Shown piece by piece: positions 24,026 through 32,883 of a stretch of DNA of 64,000 nt. This stretch comes from Nodularia sphaerocarpa UHCC 0038 (GTDB taxonomy: Bacteria > Cyanobacteriota > Cyanobacteriia > Cyanobacteriales > Nostocaceae): assembly GCF_022376295.1 (NCBI RefSeq), contig NZ_CP060140.1, positions 4,468,356-4,532,355 on the forward strand, in the 5' to 3' direction. A program made the translations under genes and the position numbers. The notes beneath the pieces are model-generated. The model searched no databases. It was not told the origin of the DNA and was given only the letters and a program-made list of their open reading frames with translations. Within the stretch, counting starts at the first letter, position 1. Every line of letters starts with the position of its first letter.

Positions 24026-24946
24026 TTATACTTGCTCCTGAATCTTAAAGTCAATTCCTGTTTGTATAGCTTTTCCTTTAAGATAGTTAGTGAAAGCAGA
24101 GCAAGACACAAGCATAAACTTGGCATCTTCAAAGTCAAGGTTACATTCATTTAGTAAACCATGACGTATCCCTTCAGCGTCACTTGTATAACCATACAAT
24201 TTAGTAAGTGCTTCCTTAAAAGCAGGATGTAAATCCAGTTTCTGTTCTTTTTCTATGATATTTAAGGCTTTTCCTAATGTCGTCTTCTTATCATTAACAA
24301 TTAAACAACAAATTGATTCTACCGCACTAATAGATTCTTTTATGGAATTTCTATAATCAGGGTTTTCTTTTCTCGATAAATAATTTAGTGCAGTGTTAAT
24401 GTGTTGCGATATAGAGGCTAACTTATCTTCGCCTGCTAAAGCTTCTTCTATTGCCTTAATTTCTGTTTCTGAAGTAATCGGTGTAATTGTCGAGCCAATA
24501 AAACGATAACCGGATAATTCTTTTTCAAAAACATAATTACATAATTCAATAAATGATTTTAATGTAGACTCGTTCTTGTAAGTATTCGCAATAAGCTCTA
24601 GAAAATCATATACCTCGTACCATTTGTATTGAAAAAATATGTTTTTTATAAAATCATAATCTTGATACCAATCTCCTGATAAATTATCAAATAATTGCTT
24701 AAAATGAGAAAACCACAAAACCTTAATTAAATCTTTTACATCATCTCTTTCAACATAAGTATAGGGAGAGGATTCTTTTTTACTATAGTTTATACTACCG
24801 AAACTTTGATTATATACTTTTAGTTTGTCCCAAAATGATAAAGCTAAGACATTCCATAAGCTGTTACGCAGATCATCATTCATTGAATCAATCTGCATAA
24901 TTTCTCTCTTAGGATTAAAGCCATGCCTTTGAGAAAACGTATCCAT
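24026..24946 (-). CDS. AbiJ-NTD4/HEPN-like protein, candidate abortive-infection gene
   Basis: A 306-residue protein. The N-terminus (FSQRHGFNPK, then MNDDLRNSLWNVL) fits the AbiJ-NTD4 type found in abortive-infection proteins. The C-terminal ~130 residues are helical with EGIRHGLL (Arg261-His262), which resembles HEPN-like regions of these proteins rather than the canonical Rx4-6H ribonuclease motif. The gene is AT-rich and stands alone between leuC and a tRNA gene, a common insertion site. Role in phage defence is inferred from family resemblance only. Confidence 0.6.
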   Translation of the reverse strand: MDTFSQRHGFNPKREIMQIDSMNDDLRNSLWNVLALSFWDKLKVYNQSFGSINYSKKESSPYTYVERDDVKDLIKVLWFSHFKQLFDNLSGDWYQDYDFIKNIFFQYKWYEVYDFLELIANTYKNESTLKSFIELCNYVFEKELSGYRFIGSTITPITSETEIKAIEEALAGEDKLASISQHINTALNYLSRKENPDYRNSIKESISAVESICCLIVNDKKTTLGKALNIIEKEQKLDLHPAFKEALTKLYGYTSDAEGIRHGLLNECNLDFEDAKFMLVSCSAFTNYLKGKAIQTGIDFKIQEQV

Positions 24947-25053
24947 ACTTTAATTTTAAAATTCGCTCAATTAGATACGTTATAGCCTAATTAACTAAAA
25001 AAAAGCTACTTAAATTTAAACTTTAGCACTGACTCAAGTTGTATTATAATCTA

Positions 25054-25151
25054 GGCGATCGCTCAACTGTAAAATCTCTCTTAAACTTTTTCTTACCTTT
25101 GCGCCTTTGCGCCTTTGCGTGAGACTAATTCATATTTTCACTCAGCAACGC
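25054..25151. mobile_element. Decayed MITE, GGCGTTGCTGA family, copy E
   Basis: The right end TTCATATTTTCACTCAGCAA followed by CGCC matches copy C, and the core is of the CTTTGCGCCTTTGCG type. The left end is eroded (GGCGATCGCTCAA). Confidence 0.5.
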
Positions 25152-25183
25152 CCGAAAAGGATTGATTAAATTCATACTTATGC

Positions 25184-25220
25184 AAAAAAAATCCCCAATT
25201 CGTGAATTGAGGATTTTTTT
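25184..25220 (-). terminator. Terminator downstream of tRNA-Val
   Basis: AAAAATCCCCAATTCG pairs with GAATTGAGGATTTTT; T-tracts stand on both strands. It lies about 10 bases past the tRNA 3' end on the minus strand. Confidence 0.75.
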
Positions 25221-25230
25221 AGATTTTAGA

Positions 25231-25303
<73 letters not shown>

Positions 25304-25428
25304 GTTTTGCTCCCACAGTTAAACAATATAGCAAAAGATTTCTGTTCGCGCAAGCCCTTTGGGAAAAGTTTTTTTTCACGTACAATAAAAACTCGGTAAT
25401 CCTTTGCACACAGGCGATCAACTCAATT

Positions 25429-25980
25429 ATGCCCTCTGGTGGAACCCACGATCGCATCACTTTATATACTCTCCCATTCATCACTGGTGTGACTTTATGG
25501 CAAACTCGCAGCAGCAATTTAACTTTGTTGGTTGCTAGTGGGTTTATGTTTAGCGGTTTGATGTTCGGCCCGGATTTGGATATTTACTCGCGTCAGTTCC
25601 AACGCTGGGGCTTTTTGCGCTGTATTTGGCTACCTTATCAAAAAAAGCTCCGCCATCGTTCGGTTTGGTCTCATGGTCCGATTATTGGGACGACGTTACG
25701 GGTGTTTTATCTGGGCTGTTTTTTGGGGTTGGTGGCGCTGGTGATTTTGGTGGTGGGGGAGAAGCTGGGGCTTTTGGCTTTGACTTGGCAGGATTTGGGT
25801 GTGGCTTTGGGGCGATCGCTTATGGTTTATACTACGGAATATTTGGCTCTGTTTTTGGGGTTGGAGTTGGGGGCTATGAGTCATTCTCTCAGTGATTGGG
25901 GGGTTTCGGCTTATAAGCGGGTGCAAAAGCAGGGGAGGAAGAGGAAGGGAAGAGTTAAACGCAGAGGTACGCTAAGGTAA
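25429..25980 (+). CDS. DUF2227 family metal-binding membrane protein
   Basis: A 183-residue protein with conserved polar blocks SGGTHDRIT, FGPDLDIYS and HRSVWSHGP, together typical of DUF2227 (YdjM-like putative membrane-bound metal-dependent hydrolases), and about four hydrophobic segments. The last eight residues and the stop are encoded by a dispersed AACGCAGAGGTACGC repeat. Same strand as mazG, 24 bases upstream. Confidence 0.8.
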   Translation: MPSGGTHDRITLYTLPFITGVTLWQTRSSNLTLLVASGFMFSGLMFGPDLDIYSRQFQRWGFLRCIWLPYQKKLRHRSVWSHGPIIGTTLRVFYLGCFLGLVALVILVVGEKLGLLALTWQDLGVALGRSLMVYTTEYLALFLGLELGAMSHSLSDWGVSAYKRVQKQGRKRKGRVKRRGTLR

Positions 25981-26004
25981 GCGCAAAGGTACGCGGAGGT
26001 TTTT

Positions 26005-26808
26005 ATGGATGAAAGTTTGGTGGCGTTTCAGGAGTTAATTGAGGTGGTGGCGCGGTTGCGATCGCCTGTTGGGGGTTGTCCTTGGGATTTGGCGCAAACT
26101 CCTCAAAGTCTGATTCCTTATGTGGTGGAGGAGGCTTATGAGGTGGTTGATGCTATTCGGGAGGGGGATCAAGAGGGGATTCGGGAGGAGTTGGGAGATT
26201 TACTTTTACAGGTGGTTTTGCAAGCCCAAATTGCTGGGGAGTCGGGGGATTTTAATTTGGAGGATGTGGTGAGGGGGATTTCTCAAAAGTTGATTCGTCG
26301 TCATCCCCATGTTTTTGGTGATGTGTCGGTGGATGGTGTTGATGAGGTACGCCAAAATTGGGAGGCGATTAAAGCGACGGAAAAGGGGGAAGTTCCACAA
26401 AAGCATCAATTTAGTGCTAAACTGGCTCGTTATTATCGGACTCTTCCCCCGTTGATGGCGGCGATGAAGATTTCCCAAAAGGCTGCGGCTGTGGGCTTTG
26501 AGTGGGAAAATATTGATGGGGTTTGGGCGAAGTTTCATGAGGAGTTGGGGGAGTTTCAACAAGCTTTGGCTGAGGAAACACCGGAACGTCAAGAAGCCGA
26601 GTTGGGTGATTTATTGTTTGCGGTGATGCAATTGGCGCGTTGGCATAATATTGACCCTAGTGCGGCGTTACAGGGGACAAATCAGCGCTTTGTGCAGAGA
26701 TTGCAAAAAATGGAGGCGGTTGTTGATCGCCCCCTTTCTGATTACAGTTTGGATGAGTTAGAGTCTCTTTGGCAGCAGGCAAAAGCGCAAATTGCCAAGG
26801 AGCAGTGA
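26005..26808 (+). CDS. mazG: Nucleoside triphosphate pyrophosphohydrolase MazG
   Basis: A 267-residue two-lobed MazG. Each lobe has the acidic metal site: EEAYEVVDAI with EELGDLLLQVV in the first, and EELGEFQQAL with EAELGDLLFAVMQLARW in the second. CPWDLAQT is the usual N-terminal signature. It cleaves NTPs (including damaged ones) to NMP and pyrophosphate. Confidence 0.95.
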   Translation: MDESLVAFQELIEVVARLRSPVGGCPWDLAQTPQSLIPYVVEEAYEVVDAIREGDQEGIREELGDLLLQVVLQAQIAGESGDFNLEDVVRGISQKLIRRHPHVFGDVSVDGVDEVRQNWEAIKATEKGEVPQKHQFSAKLARYYRTLPPLMAAMKISQKAAAVGFEWENIDGVWAKFHEELGEFQQALAEETPERQEAELGDLLFAVMQLARWHNIDPSAALQGTNQRFVQRLQKMEAVVDRPLSDYSLDELESLWQQAKAQIAKEQ

Positions 26809-26813
26809 TAGTT

Positions 26814-28280
26814 TTATAATTTGATTGTAACAGTCTTAATTTCGGTGTATTGTTGCAGTCCATATTCGCCGAGTTCTCTACCCATACCGGACTGTTTGAA
26901 GCCGCCAAAGGGTGCTGCTGCATCGAATACGTCGTAACAATTTACCCAGACTGTACCCGCCCGGACGTTGTTAGCGATCGCATAAGCTTTGCTAATATCT
27001 TGTGTCCATACGGCGGCGGCGAGTCCGTACATGGTATTATTGGCACGGTGAATGACTTCATCCAGGTCTTGGAATTTGATGATACTCATGACTGGACCAA
27101 AGATTTCTTCTTGGGCGATCTGCATATCATCGCGGACATCAGCAAATACTGTGGGTGCAATAAAGAATCCGCGATCGCCTACTTGATTTCCGCCACATAG
27201 CATTTGCGCGCCTTCCCGCATCCCCGAATTGATGTAACTCATTACTCGGTCAAATTGGGCTTGGTCTACTTGCGGTCCTTGTTGGGTGTTGCTATCGAAG
27301 GGATTTCCGACAATGCGCTGCTGGGCTTTAGTTACACTTTTAGCTACAAATTCATCATAGCATTTTTCTTCGACAAATACCCGTGAACCTGCGCTACAGC
27401 ACTGACCTTGATTGAAGAATAAGGCATCATGGGAACCTGCGATCGCCGCATCCAAATCAGCATCTGCAAACACGATATTCGGACTTTTACCGCCCAATTC
27501 CAAAGTGATGCGTTTCAGGTTGCTTTTAGCAGCAGCTTCCATAATTAGATGTCCGACTTCAGTGGAACCAGTAAAAGCCACTTTGTCAATATCTCTATGA
27601 CGAGCGATCGCCGCCCCGGCTGTGGGACCGTATCCTGATAATAGATTCACCACACCAGGGGGAAAACCAGCTTCAATTATTAACTCACCCACCCGCAATG
27701 CAGATAAAGGAGTTTGTTCGGCGGTTTTCATCACCACAGTGTTACCCGTAGCCAAAGCTGGGGCTAATTTCCAAGCTTGCATTAATAGCGGGAAATTCCA
27801 AGGAATAATTTGACCCACCACCCCCACAGGTTCATGGCGCGTATAGCAAAAGTAATTCCCATTAATGGGAATGGTTTTACCCTGAACTTTATCAGCCCAG
27901 CCTGCATAGTAGCGGTAACAGGCGACAACTAACCCCAAATCACCCAAAGAATCTTGTAATGGTTTACCGTTGTCTAAAGTTTCCAGCCGCGCCAACTCAT
28001 CTGTATTTTCCTCAATCAAATCTGCTAATTTATACAATAATTCACCGCGACGGGTAGCGGATATTTTGCGCCATTCGCCATTAAAAGCGTTGCGGGCTGC
28101 TTCTACTGCAAAGTCTACATCGGCTGTATCAGCTTCTGCTACTTGACATATTACCTCCCCTGTGGAAGGATTAATTGTGTCAAATCGGCGACCACTGACA
28201 CTTTCTACCCATTGATTATTGATTAGCAGTTGCGTTGGTCTGATTTTCACCTGTTGTCCTGGTACTGTTGCTGTAACCAT
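26814..28280 (-). CDS. NAD-dependent aldehyde dehydrogenase
   Basis: A 488-residue ALDH: IIPWNFPLLMQAWKLAPALA (cofactor), GSTEVG, catalytic Glu in LELGGKSP and catalytic Cys in NQGQCCSAGSR, then EEIFGPVM. The profile fits the retinal/betaine/ALDH1-2 type. ATG 28280 has GAAGGAG six bases upstream; a longer frame starts only at TTG. Tail-to-tail with mazG, with only five bases between the stops. Confidence 0.93.
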   Translation of the reverse strand: MVTATVPGQQVKIRPTQLLINNQWVESVSGRRFDTINPSTGEVICQVAEADTADVDFAVEAARNAFNGEWRKISATRRGELLYKLADLIEENTDELARLETLDNGKPLQDSLGDLGLVVACYRYYAGWADKVQGKTIPINGNYFCYTRHEPVGVVGQIIPWNFPLLMQAWKLAPALATGNTVVMKTAEQTPLSALRVGELIIEAGFPPGVVNLLSGYGPTAGAAIARHRDIDKVAFTGSTEVGHLIMEAAAKSNLKRITLELGGKSPNIVFADADLDAAIAGSHDALFFNQGQCCSAGSRVFVEEKCYDEFVAKSVTKAQQRIVGNPFDSNTQQGPQVDQAQFDRVMSYINSGMREGAQMLCGGNQVGDRGFFIAPTVFADVRDDMQIAQEEIFGPVMSIIKFQDLDEVIHRANNTMYGLAAAVWTQDISKAYAIANNVRAGTVWVNCYDVFDAAAPFGGFKQSGMGRELGEYGLQQYTEIKTVTIKL

Positions 28281-28336
28281 CAGGTTCTCCTTCAAAAATC
28301 CAAATTGTACTTAAAAAATACTGGGGACAAAAAAAG

Positions 28337-28448
28337 GGCGTTGCTGAATTTGAATATAAAATTTCAAAATCAACTCTTCTCAACTCTTACTCTCTGCGAC
28401 TCTGCGACTGGTGCGTGCTACAAATTCATATTTCTACTCAGCAACGCC
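28337..28448. mobile_element. 112-bp MITE, GGCGTTGCTGA family, copy C
   Basis: Perfect 11-bp ends GGCGTTGCTGA and (reverse) GGCGTTGCTGA. The core has CTCTGCGACTCTGCG, unlike copies A and B. AAAAAAAG occurs on both sides. Confidence 0.85.
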
Positions 28449-28632
28449 AAAAAAAGAGTAGGAATAGACAAAGCAGATGTAGTAAAGTTATGAAGCTACA
28501 ATTTGCCCATATTTGACATTCTAGCACTGTGACGATGCCTACTACCCCAGATCCAATAATGCCAAGTGAAACCAAAATTTAAAATTATTTGACATTACAC
28601 AGCACCTAATTTAAGTTTTTTCAACTACCTAT

Positions 28633-29673
28633 ATGACTATAAATTTTAACCGCCGTAAATTTGTTTTATCTGGTTCAGCTACTTTTGCTACTAGCTTATT
28701 GCTGAAAGCTTGTGGTAGTAATGAAACTCCTGTTAGTATTAGTGGGTCAGATTTTAAAATAGCGATCGCACTGCCTGGGGTGATTACTGATCAAGCTTGG
28801 AATCAGTCTGGTTACGAAGGCGTAAACCTAGCTAAACAAAAGCTAAATGCAGAAATTGCCTATGTGGAACAAATAGCCCAAGCAGATCAAACAGAAGTAT
28901 TAACAGATTTTGCCCGCAAGGGTTATAATTTGGTATTCGCCCACGGTGGACAATTTGACGCAGCTATAGAACAAGTCGCCGCCCAATTTCCCCAGACATT
29001 TTTTGTCGGTGTCAATGGTAATACCAAGGCAGAAAATGTTGCTTCTTTGCGAATTGATCACTTGCAAGGTAGTTATTTATGTGGGATGATTGGCGCTGCT
29101 GTAACTAAATCTAATAAACTAGCTTATATTGCTGGACAAAAATTTACCGCTACAGAAGAAGAACTCCGAGGATTTGAATTAGGTGCAAAATCAGTTAAAC
29201 CTAATATTCAAATTCTTTCGACATTTACAGGTGATTGGAATGATGTTGCTAAAGCCAAAGAAGCTACACTCGCATTAATTTCTTCAGGGGCTGATGTGAT
29301 TTATCAATGGTTAGATAGTGCTGGAAACGCAGTTTTACAAGCAGCCAGTGATCGAGGAGTTTATGCTTTTGGAAATACTAAAGACCAGCTAGATACTGCC
29401 CCAAAAGCAGTGTTAACCAGTGCGGTGAAACGTTTGGATATAGCAATAGCCTATTTAGCAGAAATGGCAAAACAAAAACAACTCCAAGGACAGATATATA
29501 CTATCGGTTTGGAAAGACCAGATATATTATCTTTAGGTAAATTTGGCGTAAATGTCCCGGAAGCAGTGCAACAAAATGCTTTAAAAGTCAAACAAGAAAT
29601 TGTTGACCAAAAAATTACTTTTGCAAGTTGTCAAGAAGCTGGAAAAGATACACGCTGTGTTAAAAAAGCTTGA
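28633..29673 (+). CDS. BMP family ABC transporter substrate-binding lipoprotein
   Basis: A 346-residue protein with a twin-Arg-like N-region (NRRKFV) and a lipobox before Cys27 (LLLKAC). The mature part fits the BMP/PnrA family: GVITDQAWNQSGYEG, GYNLVFAHGGQFD, LRIDHLQGSYLCGMIGA, GADVIYQW. Such proteins bind purine nucleosides or related ligands at the cell surface. First gene of the importer operon. Confidence 0.92.
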   Translation: MTINFNRRKFVLSGSATFATSLLLKACGSNETPVSISGSDFKIAIALPGVITDQAWNQSGYEGVNLAKQKLNAEIAYVEQIAQADQTEVLTDFARKGYNLVFAHGGQFDAAIEQVAAQFPQTFFVGVNGNTKAENVASLRIDHLQGSYLCGMIGAAVTKSNKLAYIAGQKFTATEEELRGFELGAKSVKPNIQILSTFTGDWNDVAKAKEATLALISSGADVIYQWLDSAGNAVLQAASDRGVYAFGNTKDQLDTAPKAVLTSAVKRLDIAIAYLAEMAKQKQLQGQIYTIGLERPDILSLGKFGVNVPEAVQQNALKVKQEIVDQKITFASCQEAGKDTRCVKKA

Positions 29674-29679
29674 AAATAA

Positions 29680-31155
29680 ATGAATTTACGTTTAGAAAAT
29701 ATTAGCAAATGCTTTAACTCATTTGTTGCTAATGACAATATTAGCCTGAGTGTAGATGCTGGTAAAATTCATGGAATTTTAGGAGAAAATGGCGCGGGTA
29801 AGACCACTTTAATGAATATTCTCAGTGGTGTATATCAACCTGATGGGGGGCAGATTTTTCTACAGGATAAGCCAGTAAAAATTACTTCTCCAAATGAGGC
29901 GATAAAACTCGGTATAGGCATGATATATCAACATTTCATGCTTGTACCTCAGTTAACTGTTACCGAAAATATTATTTTGGGTAGAGAAAATAGTTGGCGT
30001 TTAAATTTGCGGCAAAAACAAGAAGAAATTACTGCTTTATCCCAGGCTTATGGGCTAGAAATTGACTCTACAGCTAAAGTGGAAGATTTACCTGTGGGGA
30101 CACAACAAAGAGTAGAAATTCTCAAGGTTTTATATCGCCAAGCTAAACTATTAATTCTCGATGAACCAACAGCAGTTCTGACACCAAAGGAAGTCGCATC
30201 ATTAATTTATATTTTACAACAATTGGCGGCATCTGGCAATACTATTATTTTTATTAGTCACAAGTTAGAAGAAGTAATTAATCTCTGCGATACAGTTACA
30301 GTGTTGCGGCGAGGTCAGGTAATCGCAACAAGAAGAACTAAAGAAGTAACTCCACAGCAATTAGCCCAATTGATGGTCGGGCGGGAAGTAGCTTTAGAAG
30401 TAAATAAATCTGCATCTGTGCCGGGAAAGGTGATATTATCAGTCCAAAATTTAGAAGTTGCTGATGATCGGGGTATTCCTGCTATTCGTAATGTTTCATT
30501 CCAATTGCAAGCTGGGGAAATTTTGGGAATTGCTGGTGTAGATGGTAATGGACAGCGAGAATTAGCTGATGCGATCGCCGGGTTAAGAGGTATCAATCAG
30601 GGTAAGATTGAATTTAATGATTCTTGTACCTGGGAGAAAATCGGGTACATTCCTGAAGATAGGCAAAAAATGGGTTTAGTGTTGCAGTTTAGCATTGCCC
30701 AAAACTTGATTTTAAAAGCTTGTAAAAAATCACCATTTTGCCGACATTTTTTATTACAAACACCAGTTATCAGAAATTATGCCAAAGTTGCAATGCAGGA
30801 GTTTGATATTCGGGCGACTGGGGAAGATATCCAGGTAAGTCAACTATCGGGGGGAAATCAACAAAAGGTAGTTTTGGCGAGGGAATTAGCGGGAGAACCA
30901 GATTTAATTGTCGCTATGCAACCCACACGGGGATTAGATGTAGGGGCGACAAGTGCAGTTCATTCTCGATTATTAGCAGAACGCGATCGCGGTGCGGCAA
31001 TATTGTATATTTCTACTGAGTTAGAAGAAGTAATGGCGATGAGCGATCGCATTGCTGTAATCTACAGAGGTGAGTTTGTGGCTATTTTGGATGCACAGAC
31101 CGCAACCCTTGAAGAAATTGGTTTATTGATGGCTGAAGGCACACCCAGAGGATAA
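29680..31155 (+). CDS. ABC transporter ATP-binding protein (two ATPase domains)
   Basis: A 491-residue RbsA/YufO-like protein. The N-terminal ATPase has Walker A GENGAGKTT and LLILDEPTAVLTP; its signature region (VGTQQR) is degenerate. The C-terminal ATPase has a weakened Walker A (GVDGNGQRE) but a good signature LSGGNQQK and Walker B. This asymmetry is normal for the CUT2 class. It starts six bases after the BMP gene. Confidence 0.93.
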   Translation: MNLRLENISKCFNSFVANDNISLSVDAGKIHGILGENGAGKTTLMNILSGVYQPDGGQIFLQDKPVKITSPNEAIKLGIGMIYQHFMLVPQLTVTENIILGRENSWRLNLRQKQEEITALSQAYGLEIDSTAKVEDLPVGTQQRVEILKVLYRQAKLLILDEPTAVLTPKEVASLIYILQQLAASGNTIIFISHKLEEVINLCDTVTVLRRGQVIATRRTKEVTPQQLAQLMVGREVALEVNKSASVPGKVILSVQNLEVADDRGIPAIRNVSFQLQAGEILGIAGVDGNGQRELADAIAGLRGINQGKIEFNDSCTWEKIGYIPEDRQKMGLVLQFSIAQNLILKACKKSPFCRHFLLQTPVIRNYAKVAMQEFDIRATGEDIQVSQLSGGNQQKVVLARELAGEPDLIVAMQPTRGLDVGATSAVHSRLLAERDRGAAILYISTELEEVMAMSDRIAVIYRGEFVAILDAQTATLEEIGLLMAEGTPRG

Positions 31156-31178
31156 TTCCTAATTCTGGCAATTTATCT

Positions 31179-31748
31179 TTATATCTCCCAACTCACGCCT
31201 TCATAAATCAAATCAATGGCACAACTAAAATCAACACTTTCTATAGTAATATTATCACCAATTGTATAAGGGGAATACAGCCACATTCGGCCTTCTCCTC
31301 GACGATAAAACTCTACTCCGATTTTCTCAGATTCAATTATGATATATTCTTGCAAACTGGGCATGGTGCGATAAAAAGCAAACTTACCTCCTCTATCTTT
31401 AGCTTCTGTTCCAGGAGAAAGCACTTCGACAATTATTTTGGGATACTGAATAAATTTGCGTGCATTTAAATCTCTGGGATCACAACTAATCACCACGTCA
31501 GGATAAAAATACGGACTTTCTGTATTAACTTGCACTTTGACATCGGCAACGTTGATGCGACAACCTCTAGGGCGTAGATGGGGATACAATGCTCTGTAGA
31601 GATTTAAGGCAATATCATTATGGGGAATTGTACCGCCAGTCATAGCGCAAATTTCGCCATTCACGTATTCATAGCGACAATCTTGTAATGGTTCCCATGC
31701 AAGATATTGGTCGATACTCATTTTTTGAGGTTGAGGGGTGGCAATCAT
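31179..31748 (-). CDS. Uma2 family endonuclease-like protein
   Basis: A 189-residue PD-(D/E)XK-fold Uma2 protein: YVNGEICAMTGG, YPDVVISCD and PKIIVEVLSPGTEAKDRGGKF. The family is greatly expanded in cyanobacteria with no settled role. It is inverted within the BMP operon, and its start lies six bases from the start of the first permease. ATG 31748 is chosen since the longer frame would overlap that gene. Confidence 0.85.
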   Translation of the reverse strand: MIATPQPQKMSIDQYLAWEPLQDCRYEYVNGEICAMTGGTIPHNDIALNLYRALYPHLRPRGCRINVADVKVQVNTESPYFYPDVVISCDPRDLNARKFIQYPKIIVEVLSPGTEAKDRGGKFAFYRTMPSLQEYIIIESEKIGVEFYRRGEGRMWLYSPYTIGDNITIESVDFSCAIDLIYEGVSWEI

Positions 31749-31754
31749 TTGATC

Positions 31755-32807
31755 ATGATTAGAAATCAACGCTTTCAAATCCTGCTACCAATTCTAGCAC
31801 CGCTTATGGCGATCGCCTCTGCCCTGATCGTCGGTGCTATTCTCATATTAATGGCTGGTGCAAATCCCATCACTGCCTACACAGCTTTATTTCAAGAATC
31901 TCTCACTACTTACTTTGGCTTTGGTAACACCCTAACCAAAATGACACCGTTATTATTTACCAGTTTAGGTGTCTTAGTCGCATTGCGGGCTGGTCAATTT
32001 AATATCGGTGGTGAAGGACAAATTTACCTCGGTGCATTAGGTAGCACTTTAATCGGTTTATATGTGCCAGGATTACCAGCTATCATACACATTCCCCTAG
32101 CACTTGTGGCGGGGTTTGGTTTTGGTGCAATTTGGGGTTTGATACCTGGTTATCTCAAAGCTGTGCGGGGAGTCAACGAAGTCATCACTACCCTATTACT
32201 GAATTACATCGCCGTCAACTTAATTAGTTACTTAGTGCAGAACCCTTTAAAAGCACCAGCCGCACCTAGTCCTTATTCTCCATTGATTGCCAAATCTGCA
32301 CAGTTGCCGATTATCTTACCCGAAAGTTTAGCCCATGCTGGCATTTTATTAGCATTACTCGCCGCCGGACTATTGTGGGTATTATTAGTGCGATCGCCTC
32401 TAGGATACCAAATCGCCGCCGTTGGTTATAACCCCACAGCCGCCCATTATGCCCACATCTCCGTCAAAAATACCATTATGCTAGTTATGTCATTAGCCGG
32501 TGGTTTAGCGGGGTTAGCAGGTGCATCTGAAGTCATGGGGTTGAAGTTCCGCTTATTTGAACAGGTGTCCCCAGGCTATGGATTTGATGCAATTGCGATC
32601 GCCTTTTTAAGTCGCGGTAGTATTAGTGGTGTAGTGTTAACTTCTTTATTCTTTGCCGCCTTACGTAGTGGTGCTAATGTTATGCAACGTAGTGCTGGCG
32701 TACCTGTAACCGTAATTTATGCTATTCAAGGATTAACAGTATTATTTATTGCTATCAGCCTCGCCATTGAAAGACAAGTAAAAACGCAAAGGAACGCTAA
32801 GGTTTAA
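31755..32807 (+). CDS. ABC transporter permease (BMP-type importer, subunit 1)
   Basis: A 350-residue inner-membrane permease with about ten helices. GQFNIGGEGQIYLGALGS and LKAVRGVNEVITTLLLNYIA are typical of the YufP/branched-chain-like permease family. Its last residues (K-T-Q-R-N-A-K-V) and TAA are encoded by a dispersed palindromic repeat. It forms a channel with the next permease. Confidence 0.9.
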   Translation: MIRNQRFQILLPILAPLMAIASALIVGAILILMAGANPITAYTALFQESLTTYFGFGNTLTKMTPLLFTSLGVLVALRAGQFNIGGEGQIYLGALGSTLIGLYVPGLPAIIHIPLALVAGFGFGAIWGLIPGYLKAVRGVNEVITTLLLNYIAVNLISYLVQNPLKAPAAPSPYSPLIAKSAQLPIILPESLAHAGILLALLAAGLLWVLLVRSPLGYQIAAVGYNPTAAHYAHISVKNTIMLVMSLAGGLAGLAGASEVMGLKFRLFEQVSPGYGFDAIAIAFLSRGSISGVVLTSLFFAALRSGANVMQRSAGVPVTVIYAIQGLTVLFIAISLAIERQVKTQRNAKV

Positions 32808-32870
32808 CGCAGAGGTACGCAGAGATTTCTTAGCGATACTTTGCGCTTTCCTCAGCGTTCCTTTGCGTTT
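32782..32870. repeat. Large hairpin repeat overlapping the permease stop codon
   Basis: 21-bp arms (AAACGCAAAGGAACGCTAAG plus G, and its near-perfect complement at 32850-32870; one mismatch) enclose AACGCAGAGGTACGCAGAG. It lies between two genes of one operon and could attenuate or stabilise the mRNA. Confidence 0.8.
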
Positions 32871-32883
32871 AAAAATAAAAACT

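Noticed and set aside
25626..25926. Gly/Phe-rich and His/Pro-rich frames within the DUF2227 gene
   Set aside because: Biased composition arises from reading a GGTGGTG-rich gene in wrong frames.
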